Part shown: positions 18,101 through 24,916 of the stretch, in pieces | Layout of the letters: the number at the start of each line of letters is the position of its first letter | How positions within the stretch are numbered: position 1 is the stretch's first letter | Assembly (NCBI GenBank): GCA_965200775.1 | Contig: OZ241383.1 | Location: forward strand, 930,001 to 994,000 | Direction of reading: 5' to 3' | Source of the DNA: Poriferisocius sp965200775 | GTDB taxonomy: Bacteria; Actinomycetota; Acidimicrobiia; Acidimicrobiales; Bin134 | DNA: 64,000 nt | The notes under the pieces: model-generated | What the model was told of the DNA's origin: nothing | What the model saw: the letters and a program-made list of their open reading frames with translations, nothing else | Database searches by the model: none | Translations under genes and position numbers: made by a program

Positions 18101-18478
18101 GGTGCCTTTGCCGCCTGGGAGGTTGCCCGAGCGCACATCGTGGATCAGTGGAACTTCATGGCTGACAAGGCCAACCTCGAACCCAAGATCCCGCCCCGCC
18201 TTCGCCGGGTGGCTGACATCCTTCGAGAGCACTCTCCGCCACACCTCACTCAGGAGGAAATCGATCGCGCCATCGACACTGTCAACGCCCCCTACCCCGA
18301 GCGCACCATCCGCACCCTCCATGCCGCCATCACCGGTGACGAGGACCCCACCGAACAAGCCGAGAAGGTCCTCGGCGTAATCCGCACCCTCGGCCTCGAG
18401 CCGTTCGTCCCGCCCGAACCCCTCCCCGAAATCACTCCCAACGACGTCCACCTCGTCACCTGGCTGGCTCTCACATAG
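15143..18478 (+). CDS. PLD-nuclease / SNF2-family helicase fusion (defence-type)
   Basis: An intact 1,111-residue protein. Residues about 30-230 form a phospholipase-D-like nuclease domain with the HKD-type signature FLHGKAFLVCD (about 147) and GSSNFTYAGL (about 165). A SNF2/SF2 helicase follows: Walker A DEVGLGKTFLAGEL (about 275), VVIDEAHNLRN (DEAH box, about 360), TATPVNNSLWDLYHL, and motifs V-VI TTDVLAEGVNLQQA and QRHGRIDRIG (about 760-800). Such proteins move along DNA and cut it, and pair with large adenine methylases in DISARM class 1 (drmD-drmMI) and Hma-like systems. The ATG at 15143 overlaps the methylase end; a second ATG at 15149 is possible. No drmA or drmB follows, so this is a two-gene or incomplete system. 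An open nuclease gene beside a broken methylase is odd. Confidence 0.85.
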   Translation: MTMNEKPEFVINQDGQTVADSLNGFITHAATEFVGGARLDVATAYFNVGGYSLIADSLDHVTGARLLLGAEPTPPENRRRALRHESAHPQRAARTRLRQALDTHEQNLVIERDHLGFTLEVDTVTRRLVEWLRSGKVQVRRLEGQFLHGKAFLVCDRSHGVVAGSSNFTYAGLATNLELNLGNYSPHVVGKVGDWFDELWEQAVDYDLASLFVTRFEPHVPQLVYLRMLWEFYGEELEEEAAYEGVPQIHLTTFQSDGLWRARRILDERNGVLIADEVGLGKTFLAGELIQEAALGRRQRVLVITPATLRDGPWRAFISEHLLPVELVSYEEMMADGRLNPEHSQPPRLKAGINDYAMVVIDEAHNLRNPGTQRAQALRRLLEGSPPKKLVMLTATPVNNSLWDLYHLLGYFLRNDAVFADAGIRSLHDHFKKAMALNPDDLTPEHLFDVLDAVSVRRTRSFVKRFYPNDTIRVGGKEQVIDFPTPRVRKVNYQLDEVMPGFFDRFARALDSEAGTSDPQALSLARYSPSQYRLDHDVDSYEVQLAGLLRSGLLKRFESSPFAFAETCTRMAASHDAFLQVLDNGRVATGDALADWISTDSDDMDEEQLDTYLDGIVGVTDDAARYDVARLGEHVRRDRDLLVSFASEARAVTRSDDPNLAVLIDELADIAAEAAAEGIGPEDVRDRRKVLIFSYYADTVDWVFEHLEDATQTDERLASYRGRIASLSGASGTGSKESVLWGFAPRTTDAPEGFDDDLYDIVVTTDVLAEGVNLQQARHIINYDLPWNPMRLVQRHGRIDRIGSLHREVFLRCVFPDDRLDDLLGLEKQLHLKIAQAAASIGVGEVLPDQAARVEINFAETREEIERIRNEEAIIFEQGGTDRGVLSGEEFRQELRQALEDGNLASQIKSLPWGSGSGMAVAAPDGRPGYVFCARVGDHHRPQFLFVESGDSAGGDVVDETLACLSTARPPAGFNTDWHLDDTAMQGAFAAWEVARAHIVDQWNFMADKANLEPKIPPRLRRVADILREHSPPHLTQEEIDRAIDTVNAPYPERTIRTLHAAITGDEDPTEQAEKVLGVIRTLGLEPFVPPEPLPEITPNDVHLVTWLALT

Positions 18479-18759
18479 AGCACAGTGTCATGGCAGATTC
18501 GGGGGCAAGAGTTCCGCTCAGGCAGCCTCCTGCTTGCCTCCTCCCGCGAGATCCAAGCCATTTGGAGGGCATCCAACCAGGAAGCAGGTAGGCGTCGGCC
18601 CCAAGATCAGGCAGCGGTCCACAGCCTTGTAGTCGTCCCAGCCAACCCTTGGGATGAAGCCGTGTCCGGATTCGAGGTCCATTGAATCGTCTTTGACGTT
18701 TCCCCGACGTAGCGTGGGACATTAGTGCGACGTACTGCTACGGAGGGGGCTCTGGGCAG

Positions 18760-19095
18760 ATGACAACTTTAGCTTCTCTATTGGAGCACCTCGAAGAAGG
18801 GGGTGTGATTGACACGGCTGACTTGGCTCGGGTCAGCGAGACCAACCCTCGGAGCGTTTCTCGTTGGCGGACTCAGGAGACGGTTCCCAGGCGTGAAGCC
18901 GAGGAGCGTCTACTGGAGCTGCGAGCGGTAGTCGACCTGACCCGCTCGGTGATGAGTGATGACGCGGCACGATTCTGGCTGCGCTCGCCCAACCCGGATC
19001 TTGCCTACGAGAAGCCACTTGACCTGGTGGCATCGGGGGAATACAAGCGGGTCATCGACCTGCTGCTCGCCTTGGCGGAGGGCGTCACTTCCTGA
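18760..19095 (+). CDS. Xre/MbcA/ParS-type antitoxin-like protein (DUF2384)
   Basis: A 111-residue protein with an N-terminal helix-turn-helix (VIDTADLARVSETN, RSVSRWRTQETVPRREAE) and a C-terminal toxin-binding domain ending FWLRSPNPDLAYEKPLDLV, ASGEYKRVIDLL. This is the pattern of antitoxins that neutralise RES-domain NAD-degrading toxins. The ATG at 18760 has GGAGGGGG about 10 nt upstream, and TTGACG at about 18692 may be a -35 box. No RES-type reading frame was found in the 500 nt downstream, so it is an orphan antitoxin, a regulator, or the toxin has been lost. The 281 nt before it, after the helicase gene, hold no convincing gene. Confidence 0.8.
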   Translation: MTTLASLLEHLEEGGVIDTADLARVSETNPRSVSRWRTQETVPRREAEERLLELRAVVDLTRSVMSDDAARFWLRSPNPDLAYEKPLDLVASGEYKRVIDLLLALAEGVTS

Positions 19096-19167
19096 GATTC
19101 CTGCCGTGGGCGTTAGCCCAGCGACGTGCCCATCTGAGTTGGCAGTCTGCGGCTCCGCAAAAGATAG

Positions 19168-19201
19168 CCCCGCCATGCCCTGCAAAGCAGGCCAGGCGGG
19201 G
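19168..19201 (+). terminator. Strong hairpin after the DUF2384 gene
   Basis: CCCCGCC (19168-19174) pairs with GGCGGGG (19195-19201), and inside it CCTGC (19179-19183) pairs with GCAGG (19187-19191) around an AAA loop. About 12 bp in total with a small internal loop. There is no T-run, so termination is only one possibility; a small structured RNA or repeat is another. Confidence 0.4.
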
Positions 19202-19433
19202 AGCACTGGTAGACACCCTACCGCCACCTCTTTCAGGTTGCAACACAATTCGTCGGGTCTCGTCAGGGTCGGGAACGGGGTGTTCGCGGTCCGATAGGGG
19301 ACGGTGGGGGATGGGCCCCTACTTTCCGTCGTGGGTCTGCCGGCTGCTTGGGGATGGTCTGGGGAAAGTGTCGCACCCCCTTTGTAGGGTGTGGGGATCG
19401 GCTCTGGGTCTGTGACCTGGGGTTTCGTGTGGA

Positions 19434-19567
19434 GCGGTGACAGGGTGTCGGCGACCGGGAAACTGTCACCGCCATGTGGATAATAGGAAACGAGATGTAA
19501 ATTATCTTGAGGTGATGGATCTCAAGGAGAAACTGTCACCGTGGTCCGGATAATGGACAACGAGATG
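19434..19567. repeat. Repeat cluster upstream of the HNH nuclease (CTGTCACC motif in three copies)
   Basis: GCGGTGACAG (19434-19443) and CTGTCACCGC (19463-19472) are perfect inverted copies. The second belongs to a 39-nt element (19459-19497) that recurs at 19529-19567 with a 70-nt period; both copies share GAAACTGTCACCG, GGATAAT and ACGAGATG. The last copy runs to within 40 nt of the HNH start codon. This may be an operator array or the end of a mobile unit. Confidence 0.7.
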
Positions 19568-19606
19568 GATTCGAGCCCCCGGTGGGGGATGGCAAAGGAG
19601 GTGAAC

Positions 19607-20791
19607 ATGGCAAAGAGTGTGAGCCGCTGTGGAGCGGATGTGTTTGTTGCGGCGGCGAACGTGGCCGAGTTGAGCGATGATGCTCTGGACAATCGGGCGG
19701 ATGAGGTGACCCGGGCCATGTCGCGTCTCGAGGCGATGTGGTCGGAGGTGTTGGCTGAGACATCTCGCCGTCACGACTCCGATGCCGCGGTGCGGGTGGC
19801 TCGGGACAAGTTGCTGTTGTCGAATCGTCAGGCCCGCCAGGATGTGGAGGTTGCCGAGAAGCTGGCCGAGCTGCCCGAGACCCAAAAGGCGTTGGCCGAC
19901 GGGGTGATCCCTGCGAGTTATGCTCGGCTGATTGCCCGTGCTGCCGGCGAGGGGCCCATAGACCAAACCGTGTTGGTGAGGGCAGCCCAGGGTGAGTACT
20001 ACGACCGCTTCTTCAAGTTGGTGCGCCGTCACCAGCAGGACATGTCCGACGACGATGGCCAGGCCATCCTGGACAATCAGAAGGAGCGACGTACGGCTCG
20101 AGCGTTCGAGAGCGCAGAGACCGGGATGTTCGTCCTCTCCGGAGAGTTTGATCCGGTGACCGGGGCTCGTATTGCGACGGTGCTGTCGGCCAAAGAACGT
20201 GAGCTGTGGCACCAGGAAGATCCGAAGAAGCGGCGTACTCCCAAACAGCGCATGGCTGACGCTTTGGCCGAGCTGATCCTGGAGCCCGAGAAAGGCAAGG
20301 CGTCGGGGACTGCTTTGTTGGTGGTGGCCGATTACGACGTCATCAACCAGAAGCTGGTCAACGCTCGGCTCAGCGACGGGAAACCCCTGCCGATTGGAGA
20401 ACTCAAGAAGCTGGCGTGTGACGCGGACATCCTGCCAGCCATTTTCAAGGTGAAGGGCCAAAAGCTCTGGTTGGGGCGCAGAACACGCATTGCGACCCCA
20501 GGCCAGAAGGCCGCGTTGACGCTTCGAGACCAGGGCTGCGTGGGTTGCGATGCAGCGCCGCACTGGTGCCAGGCGCACCACATCGACTGGTGGTCCAACG
20601 GCGGCCCTACCGACCTGGACAATCTCATGATGGTTTGTACCCGCTGCCACCACAACATCCACGACCGCGGCTGGGAAGTCCACCAGGACTCGGACGGCCG
20701 GTACACGGTGCATCCGCCGCCGGATCCGTTCCCGGACACCGGCACCACCCGCTACCAGCCGGCCCAGCACAACCCCATTCTCAGAAACTGA
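19607..20791 (+). CDS. DUF222 / HNH endonuclease domain protein (13E12-repeat family)
   Basis: A 394-residue protein with an N-terminal DUF222 region (VAELSDDALDNRADEVTRAM and the following helices) and a C-terminal HNH nuclease: CVGCDAAPHWCQAHHIDWW, then NLMMVCTRCHHNIH. The two CxxC pairs for zinc and the HH/N/H residues are all present, so it should be able to cut or nick DNA. This family is multicopy and mobile-like in actinobacteria (REP13E12 in mycobacteria). The ATG at 19607 is chosen because AAAGGAGG lies directly upstream at normal spacing; several earlier in-frame starts (GTG 19541, ATG 19553, 19565 and 19589) would run through the repeat copy. It sits at the end of the accessory block next to the conserved pdtaR-polA segment. 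Confidence 0.88.
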   Translation: MAKSVSRCGADVFVAAANVAELSDDALDNRADEVTRAMSRLEAMWSEVLAETSRRHDSDAAVRVARDKLLLSNRQARQDVEVAEKLAELPETQKALADGVIPASYARLIARAAGEGPIDQTVLVRAAQGEYYDRFFKLVRRHQQDMSDDDGQAILDNQKERRTARAFESAETGMFVLSGEFDPVTGARIATVLSAKERELWHQEDPKKRRTPKQRMADALAELILEPEKGKASGTALLVVADYDVINQKLVNARLSDGKPLPIGELKKLACDADILPAIFKVKGQKLWLGRRTRIATPGQKAALTLRDQGCVGCDAAPHWCQAHHIDWWSNGGPTDLDNLMMVCTRCHHNIHDRGWEVHQDSDGRYTVHPPPDPFPDTGTTRYQPAQHNPILRN

Positions 20792-21176
20792 ACTCTCAGA
20801 ACCTGGCCCCCAGGTCGAGCACCTAACCCGGTCTCGCCGGCAACCCCAGCAAACATGGGACAACAAGGTGTCGAACTCAAGGGCCAGCAACTGACCCTGT
20901 GGCGCTGGCGACCACGACGGCAACGAAACACTTGGGCAACCGGCCACTGACCAGGCCAATCGCCTAGATCGCTCGTTGAACCGCAAACCCAGCAACTTGC
21001 ACCTTGACAACTGAATAGAAAGCCAAACCAGACTCCCCGGCGAGACCACCTCGGTACACCGGGCAGCCGGGCCCCGGACTCCGCACAGCGGGTACGCCTT
21101 GACCGGCGAGTTCGCGCGGGCGATCGGGTCACACGCCGAGCAGGGTCTGCTGGGCCGGGGTGAATATCATCGGGCA
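20792..21176. other. Intergenic stretch, no gene seen
   Basis: About 385 nt between the HNH gene and the coiled-coil gene. A -35-like TTGACA occurs at 21004-21009, but I see no matching -10. No conserved reading frame, tRNA or clear hairpin was recognised. Confidence 0.5.
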
Positions 21177-21467
21177 ATGGCCGCGAGCAGGGTAGAACGT
21201 CGGCTGGCGGAGGTGGCCGACCGGTTGAAGCGGCTGAGGGCTGACTTGGAGGTGACCGAAGAGCAGTGCCTCCACTTCGACGAGTTGGCCGATGACGCCC
21301 GGCTGCGGGCTCTGGTGTCCGAGACGCCCGGTTCCGAGCGTCAGCACCGTGACGCGGCCCGCCAGGCCGAGGTCATGGCTCGGCACCGCACCCGGCTGCG
21401 GGACGAGATCAGCTCGCTCGAACAGGAGCAGGACGATCTCCTCGATAGGTTCTACTCCGATGTCTGA
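21177..21467 (+). CDS. Small charged coiled-coil protein of unknown function
   Basis: A 96-residue, highly charged, mostly helical protein (VERRLAEVADRLKRLRADLE, then EVMARHRTRLRDEISSLEQE), probably a long coiled coil with no membrane segment or signal peptide. The ATG at 21177 begins just before the helical part; an upstream in-frame ATG at 21099 would add an unconvincing 26 residues. The stop overlaps the start of the ANTAR regulator by 8 nt, so the two are co-translated. Small hypothetical proteins sit next to the pdtaR-polA pair in other actinobacteria too. A structural partner of the regulator is a guess. Confidence 0.7.
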   Translation: MAASRVERRLAEVADRLKRLRADLEVTEEQCLHFDELADDARLRALVSETPGSERQHRDAARQAEVMARHRTRLRDEISSLEQEQDDLLDRFYSDV

Positions 21468-22065
21468 AATGCCCACGGAGTCGGACGAGGCGTCGGAGCC
21501 GGTGCGGATCGTGCTGGCCGAGGACGAGGCCATCATCCGCCTCGACTTGCGGGAGACCTTGGAGGACGAGGGCTACGTGGTGGTGGGGGAGACCAGCCAG
21601 GGAGACCAAACCCTCGACCTGGTGAGGGACCTGCGCCCCGACGTGGCGATCCTGGACATCAAGATGCCGGGCACCGACGGGATCACCGTGGCCGGCCAGA
21701 TCCGAGACGAGCGGTTGTGCGCTGTGTTGCTGCTCACTGCGTTCAGCCAGCGTGACCTCATCGCCAGGGCTGCGGACGCCGGGGCCCTGGCCTACCTGGT
21801 CAAACCGTTCGAGCGGGCCGAGCTGGTGCCGGCCGTGGAGATGGCCTTGGCCCGTTTCCGGGAGCTGAGTGGGCTGTCCGACCAGGTGGTCCGCACCGAG
21901 GCCAGGCTGGAGGCCCGCAAGGCCATCGACCGGGCCAAGGGGCATCTCATGGACACGCACTCCATGACCGAAGCCGACGCCTACAGCCACATCCAGCGCC
22001 GGGCCATGAGCGAGCGGCGGTCGATGGCCGACATCGCCGCCGAGATCGTGGAGGCCATCCCGTGA
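21460..22065 (+). CDS. pdtaR: ANTAR-domain response regulator
   Basis: A 201-residue cytoplasmic regulator. The receiver domain shows RIVLAEDEAIIRLDLRETL, the phospho-acceptor aspartate in VAILDIKMPGTDG, the threonine in LLTAFSQ and the lysine in YLVKPFE. The C-terminal ANTAR domain (ARKAIDRAKGHLMDTHSMTE, AYSHIQRRAMSERRSMADIA) binds paired hairpin RNAs and prevents transcription termination when the protein is phosphorylated by a partner kinase. The arrangement pdtaR-polA-rpsA matches mycobacteria (Rv1626, Rv1629, Rv1630). The partner kinase PdtaS is not in this window. Its stop overlaps the polA GTG by 4 nt. Confidence 0.93.
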   Translation: MSEMPTESDEASEPVRIVLAEDEAIIRLDLRETLEDEGYVVVGETSQGDQTLDLVRDLRPDVAILDIKMPGTDGITVAGQIRDERLCAVLLLTAFSQRDLIARAADAGALAYLVKPFERAELVPAVEMALARFRELSGLSDQVVRTEARLEARKAIDRAKGHLMDTHSMTEADAYSHIQRRAMSERRSMADIAAEIVEAIP

Positions 22066-24779
22066 GCAAGGTGATGCTGGTGGACGGCCACTCGTTGGCC
22101 TACCGGGCGTTCTTCGCTCTGCCCGAGGACATGGCGACCGCCAGTGGGCAGGTGACCAACGCGGTGTACGGGTTCACCACGATGCTCCTGCATCTGCTGC
22201 GCGACCACCGGCCGGACCAGGTGGTGGTGGCATTCGACCGACCCGAACCAACGTTCCGCCACGAGCGCCTGCCCAGCTACAAGGCCACCAGGGAGAAAAC
22301 CCCCGAAACCTTGCGCCAGCAGATGGGCCTGGTCCGCGAGCTGGTGGAGGTTCTGCGGATTCCCATCTCCGATCACGCCGGGTTCGAGGCCGACGATGTG
22401 ATCGCCACCCTTGCCACCCAGGCCCGGGACCGGGGTGACGACGTGATGGTGGTGACCGGCGACCGGGACTCCTACCAATTGGTGGAGGACCCCCACATCA
22501 AGGTGCTCTACAACCGGCGAGGGGTGTCGGAGTACACCATCTACGACGAAGCGCAGATCCGGGAACGCACCGGGGTGGCCCCGTCGGATTACGTGGCCTA
22601 CGCCGCGTTGCGAGGCGACCCGTCCGACAACCTGCCCGGCGTGGACGGGGTGGGGGAGAAGACCGCCGCCAAGCTCATCAACCGCTACGGAGGCATAGAC
22701 GGGCTGTTCGCCAACCTGGACGACCAAACCCCCAAGTTGCGGGAGAACCTGGCCGGGGCCGAGGACAGGGTGAGGATGAACCTGGAGTTGATGGTGCTCC
22801 AGCGCGACGTTCCCCTCGAGGCCGAGGTCGGAGACCTGCGCCTCGGTGACCCCGATCCGGTTGAGGTGGCCAAGCTGCTGGAGCTGCTCGAGTTCCGTCG
22901 CTTCGACGGCCTGCTGGCCGATACGTTGGGCTTGGACCTGGGCGGTGGGTCCGACACCCCGGGTGAGAGCATCACCGAGTTGGACGTCGAGGTGGTATCG
23001 CCGTCGGGAGACGAAGCTGCCTCGGCGCTGGCCGGGCTGACCGGGCGGGCCGAACCGGTGTCAATAGCCCCGGCCTGGGACGACGCCTCGGGCAAGACTC
23101 ACCGCCACCAACTGCTCGGCCTCGCCCTGGTTGATGACGCGGCCGCGGGCCGGGTGGTGTGGCTCTCAGCCGAGGCGATGGATGAACCCCAGGTGCGCGA
23201 CGCCCTCGGCCGCTTCTTCGGAGGTGAGAGCCGGTTCGTTGCCCACGACGCCAAGCCGATCATCTTCGAGTTGCTGGCCTATACCGACGGTCTAGGTCTG
23301 GTGTTCGACACCCAGATCGCCGCCTACCTTCTCGACCTGTCCGACATCGGCTCCTCGGGCGACGACCGATACCCGGTGAAACGGCTTTTGGAGCAGCACA
23401 CCACCATGCGGTTCCCTGAGGTGGGCCAACCCCCCGAGGGCCAGTTGGACCTGAGCGAGATCAAGACCCCACCCTCGGAGCTTGCCGCCCTCAACGCTTT
23501 GGCCGTGGCTCACCTGCACGGCCCCCTCGGGGACGTCCTGGCCGAAGCGGGAATGGCGGAGCTGCACGACGAGATGGAGATCCCCCTGGTGCGGGTGCTG
23601 GCCCGGATGGAGCGGGTGGGCATCGAGGTTGACGAGGCCCGGCTGACCGGGTTGCGGGACAAGCTGGCCTCCGACGCCGGCAAGCTCAGGGGGGTGGTGA
23701 TCGAAGCGGCTGGCGCGGAGATCAACGTCAACTCACCCAAACAGATCAGCGCCCTCTTGTTCGACACCCTCGGCCTTACCCCGCAGAAGAAGACCAAGAG
23801 CGGCGCCTTCAGCACCGACGCCGGCACCCTGGAGAAACTACGAGCCGAGCATTCCGTGGTGGGGGCCCTGCTCGACTACCGGGAGGTGGAGAAGCTCCGC
23901 TCCACGTACGGCGAGGGGCTGCTGGCCGCAGTGCGCCTCGAAACCGACAACCGGATCAGGGCCACCTTCAAGCAGACGGTGGCCCGCACGGGGCGGCTCA
24001 GCTCGGACGCTCCCAACCTGCACAACATCCCGGTACGCACCGAGGCGGGACGGGAGTTCCGCCAGGTGTTCAGGTCCAGGGAAGGCTGCCTGCTGCTGGT
24101 GGCCGACTACAACCAGATCGAGCTGCGTTGCATCGCCCACCTGGCCGAGGACCCGGGGCTGATAGGGGCGTTCGAGTCGGGCCGGGATGTCCACACCGCG
24201 GTGGCGGCCCAGGTGTTCGGCATCGACCCCGCCGAGGTGGGAATCGAGGAGAGATCAACGGCCAAGATGGTGTCCTACGGGCTGGCCTACGGCATGGAGG
24301 CCTACGGGCTCGGCCAGCGGCTCAACATCCCCACCGGCGAAGCTGCCGTGATCCTCGACGCCTTCTTCGAGGGGTTCCCCGCCGTTCGGGACTACATGGA
24401 CAAGACGGTTGCCGAGGCCCGGGCCAAGGGCTACACCGAGACCTTGTTCGGTCGTCGTCGCCAAATCTCCGAGCTGAACGCCAGAAACCCGCAGGTGCGT
24501 CAGGCTGCCGAGCGCCAGGCCATGAACGCCGGTATCCAGGGGTTGGCCGCCGACATCTTCAAGGTGGCGCTGGTGCGGCTGGACGCCGAACTCGAAGCCA
24601 GAGCGCTGGACAGCAGGATCATCCTCCAGGTTCACGACGAGGTGATCCTCGAGGTTCCCGAGGCCGAACTCGACGAGGTGGCCGGACTCACCGAGGCAAC
24701 CATGGCCGGGGCCTGCACGCTGAGGGTTCCCCTGGAGGTGCATCTCTCATCGGGCCGTACATGGGCCGACGCCAAGTAG
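22062..24779 (+). CDS. polA: DNA polymerase I
   Basis: A 905-residue repair and Okazaki-fragment polymerase. Residues 1 to about 290 are the 5'-3' flap exonuclease (MLVDGHSLAYRAFFALP, GFEADDVIATL, VVTGDRDSYQLV, GDPSDNLPGVDGVGEKTA). A middle 3'-5' exonuclease-like domain is present but lacks the usual catalytic acids, as in other actinobacteria, so proofreading is unlikely. The polymerase domain has motif A LLVADYNQIELR (about 680), motif B STAKMVSYGLAYG and motif C LQVHDEVILEV (about 857). Motif B has Tyr where Escherichia coli has Phe. The GTG start at 22062 overlaps the pdtaR stop, so the two are coupled. Confidence 0.96.
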   Translation: MSKVMLVDGHSLAYRAFFALPEDMATASGQVTNAVYGFTTMLLHLLRDHRPDQVVVAFDRPEPTFRHERLPSYKATREKTPETLRQQMGLVRELVEVLRIPISDHAGFEADDVIATLATQARDRGDDVMVVTGDRDSYQLVEDPHIKVLYNRRGVSEYTIYDEAQIRERTGVAPSDYVAYAALRGDPSDNLPGVDGVGEKTAAKLINRYGGIDGLFANLDDQTPKLRENLAGAEDRVRMNLELMVLQRDVPLEAEVGDLRLGDPDPVEVAKLLELLEFRRFDGLLADTLGLDLGGGSDTPGESITELDVEVVSPSGDEAASALAGLTGRAEPVSIAPAWDDASGKTHRHQLLGLALVDDAAAGRVVWLSAEAMDEPQVRDALGRFFGGESRFVAHDAKPIIFELLAYTDGLGLVFDTQIAAYLLDLSDIGSSGDDRYPVKRLLEQHTTMRFPEVGQPPEGQLDLSEIKTPPSELAALNALAVAHLHGPLGDVLAEAGMAELHDEMEIPLVRVLARMERVGIEVDEARLTGLRDKLASDAGKLRGVVIEAAGAEINVNSPKQISALLFDTLGLTPQKKTKSGAFSTDAGTLEKLRAEHSVVGALLDYREVEKLRSTYGEGLLAAVRLETDNRIRATFKQTVARTGRLSSDAPNLHNIPVRTEAGREFRQVFRSREGCLLLVADYNQIELRCIAHLAEDPGLIGAFESGRDVHTAVAAQVFGIDPAEVGIEERSTAKMVSYGLAYGMEAYGLGQRLNIPTGEAAVILDAFFEGFPAVRDYMDKTVAEARAKGYTETLFGRRRQISELNARNPQVRQAAERQAMNAGIQGLAADIFKVALVRLDAELEARALDSRIILQVHDEVILEVPEAELDEVAGLTEATMAGACTLRVPLEVHLSSGRTWADAK

Positions 24780-24842
24780 GCGCTGGTTGAAATCCCCACA
24801 AACGGCCCGCCGAGAGAAATAGCCCATCGGGGTGGGCGCTGT

Positions 24843-24848
24843 TAGCAT
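24843..24848 (+). promoter_or_regulatory. -10-like hexamer TAGCAT of rpsA
   Basis: TAGCAT lies about 70 nt upstream of the rpsA GTG, giving a leadered transcript. Just before it, at 24822-24835, is GCCCATCGGGGTGG, nearly the same as a sequence upstream of tRNA-Leu (from 10468). Confidence 0.35.
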
Positions 24849-24916
24849 GAACCGGCTCCCAGCGACGGAGCGCGCCCTTTGTCCTGTCCCTATCCTCATG
24901 TGAGGCTTCAATCATC

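Larger units (their letters stand above)
19096..19606. other. Intergenic stretch with hairpin and repeats, no gene seen
   Basis: About 510 nt between the DUF2384 gene and the HNH nuclease. It contains a strong hairpin (19168-19201), a 10-bp inverted repeat (19434-19443 with 19463-19472) and two 39-nt direct repeats (19459-19497, 19529-19567). No reading frame here resembles a RES toxin or any other family I recognise. Confidence 0.6.

Noticed and set aside
18471..18722. Small genes on either strand after the helicase gene
   Set aside because: Short frames on both strands lack ribosome-binding sites and any recognisable pattern, and codon use is not coding-like.
19096..19300. RES-domain toxin downstream of the DUF2384 antitoxin
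   Set aside because: The three forward frames were read; none shows the conserved Arg-Tyr-Glu-Ser pattern of RES toxins and all hit stops quickly.
19569..19590. Attachment-site copy of the tRNA-Leu 3' end (similar TTCGAG..CCCCGG sequence)
   Set aside because: Only about ten scattered bases match the T-arm region, far too few for an att repeat.
21003..21020. CTTGACAACTGAATAG as an rRNA-operon boundary
   Set aside because: The phrase resembles sequences near rRNA genes in some bacteria, but no 16S, 23S or 5S sequence lies nearby.
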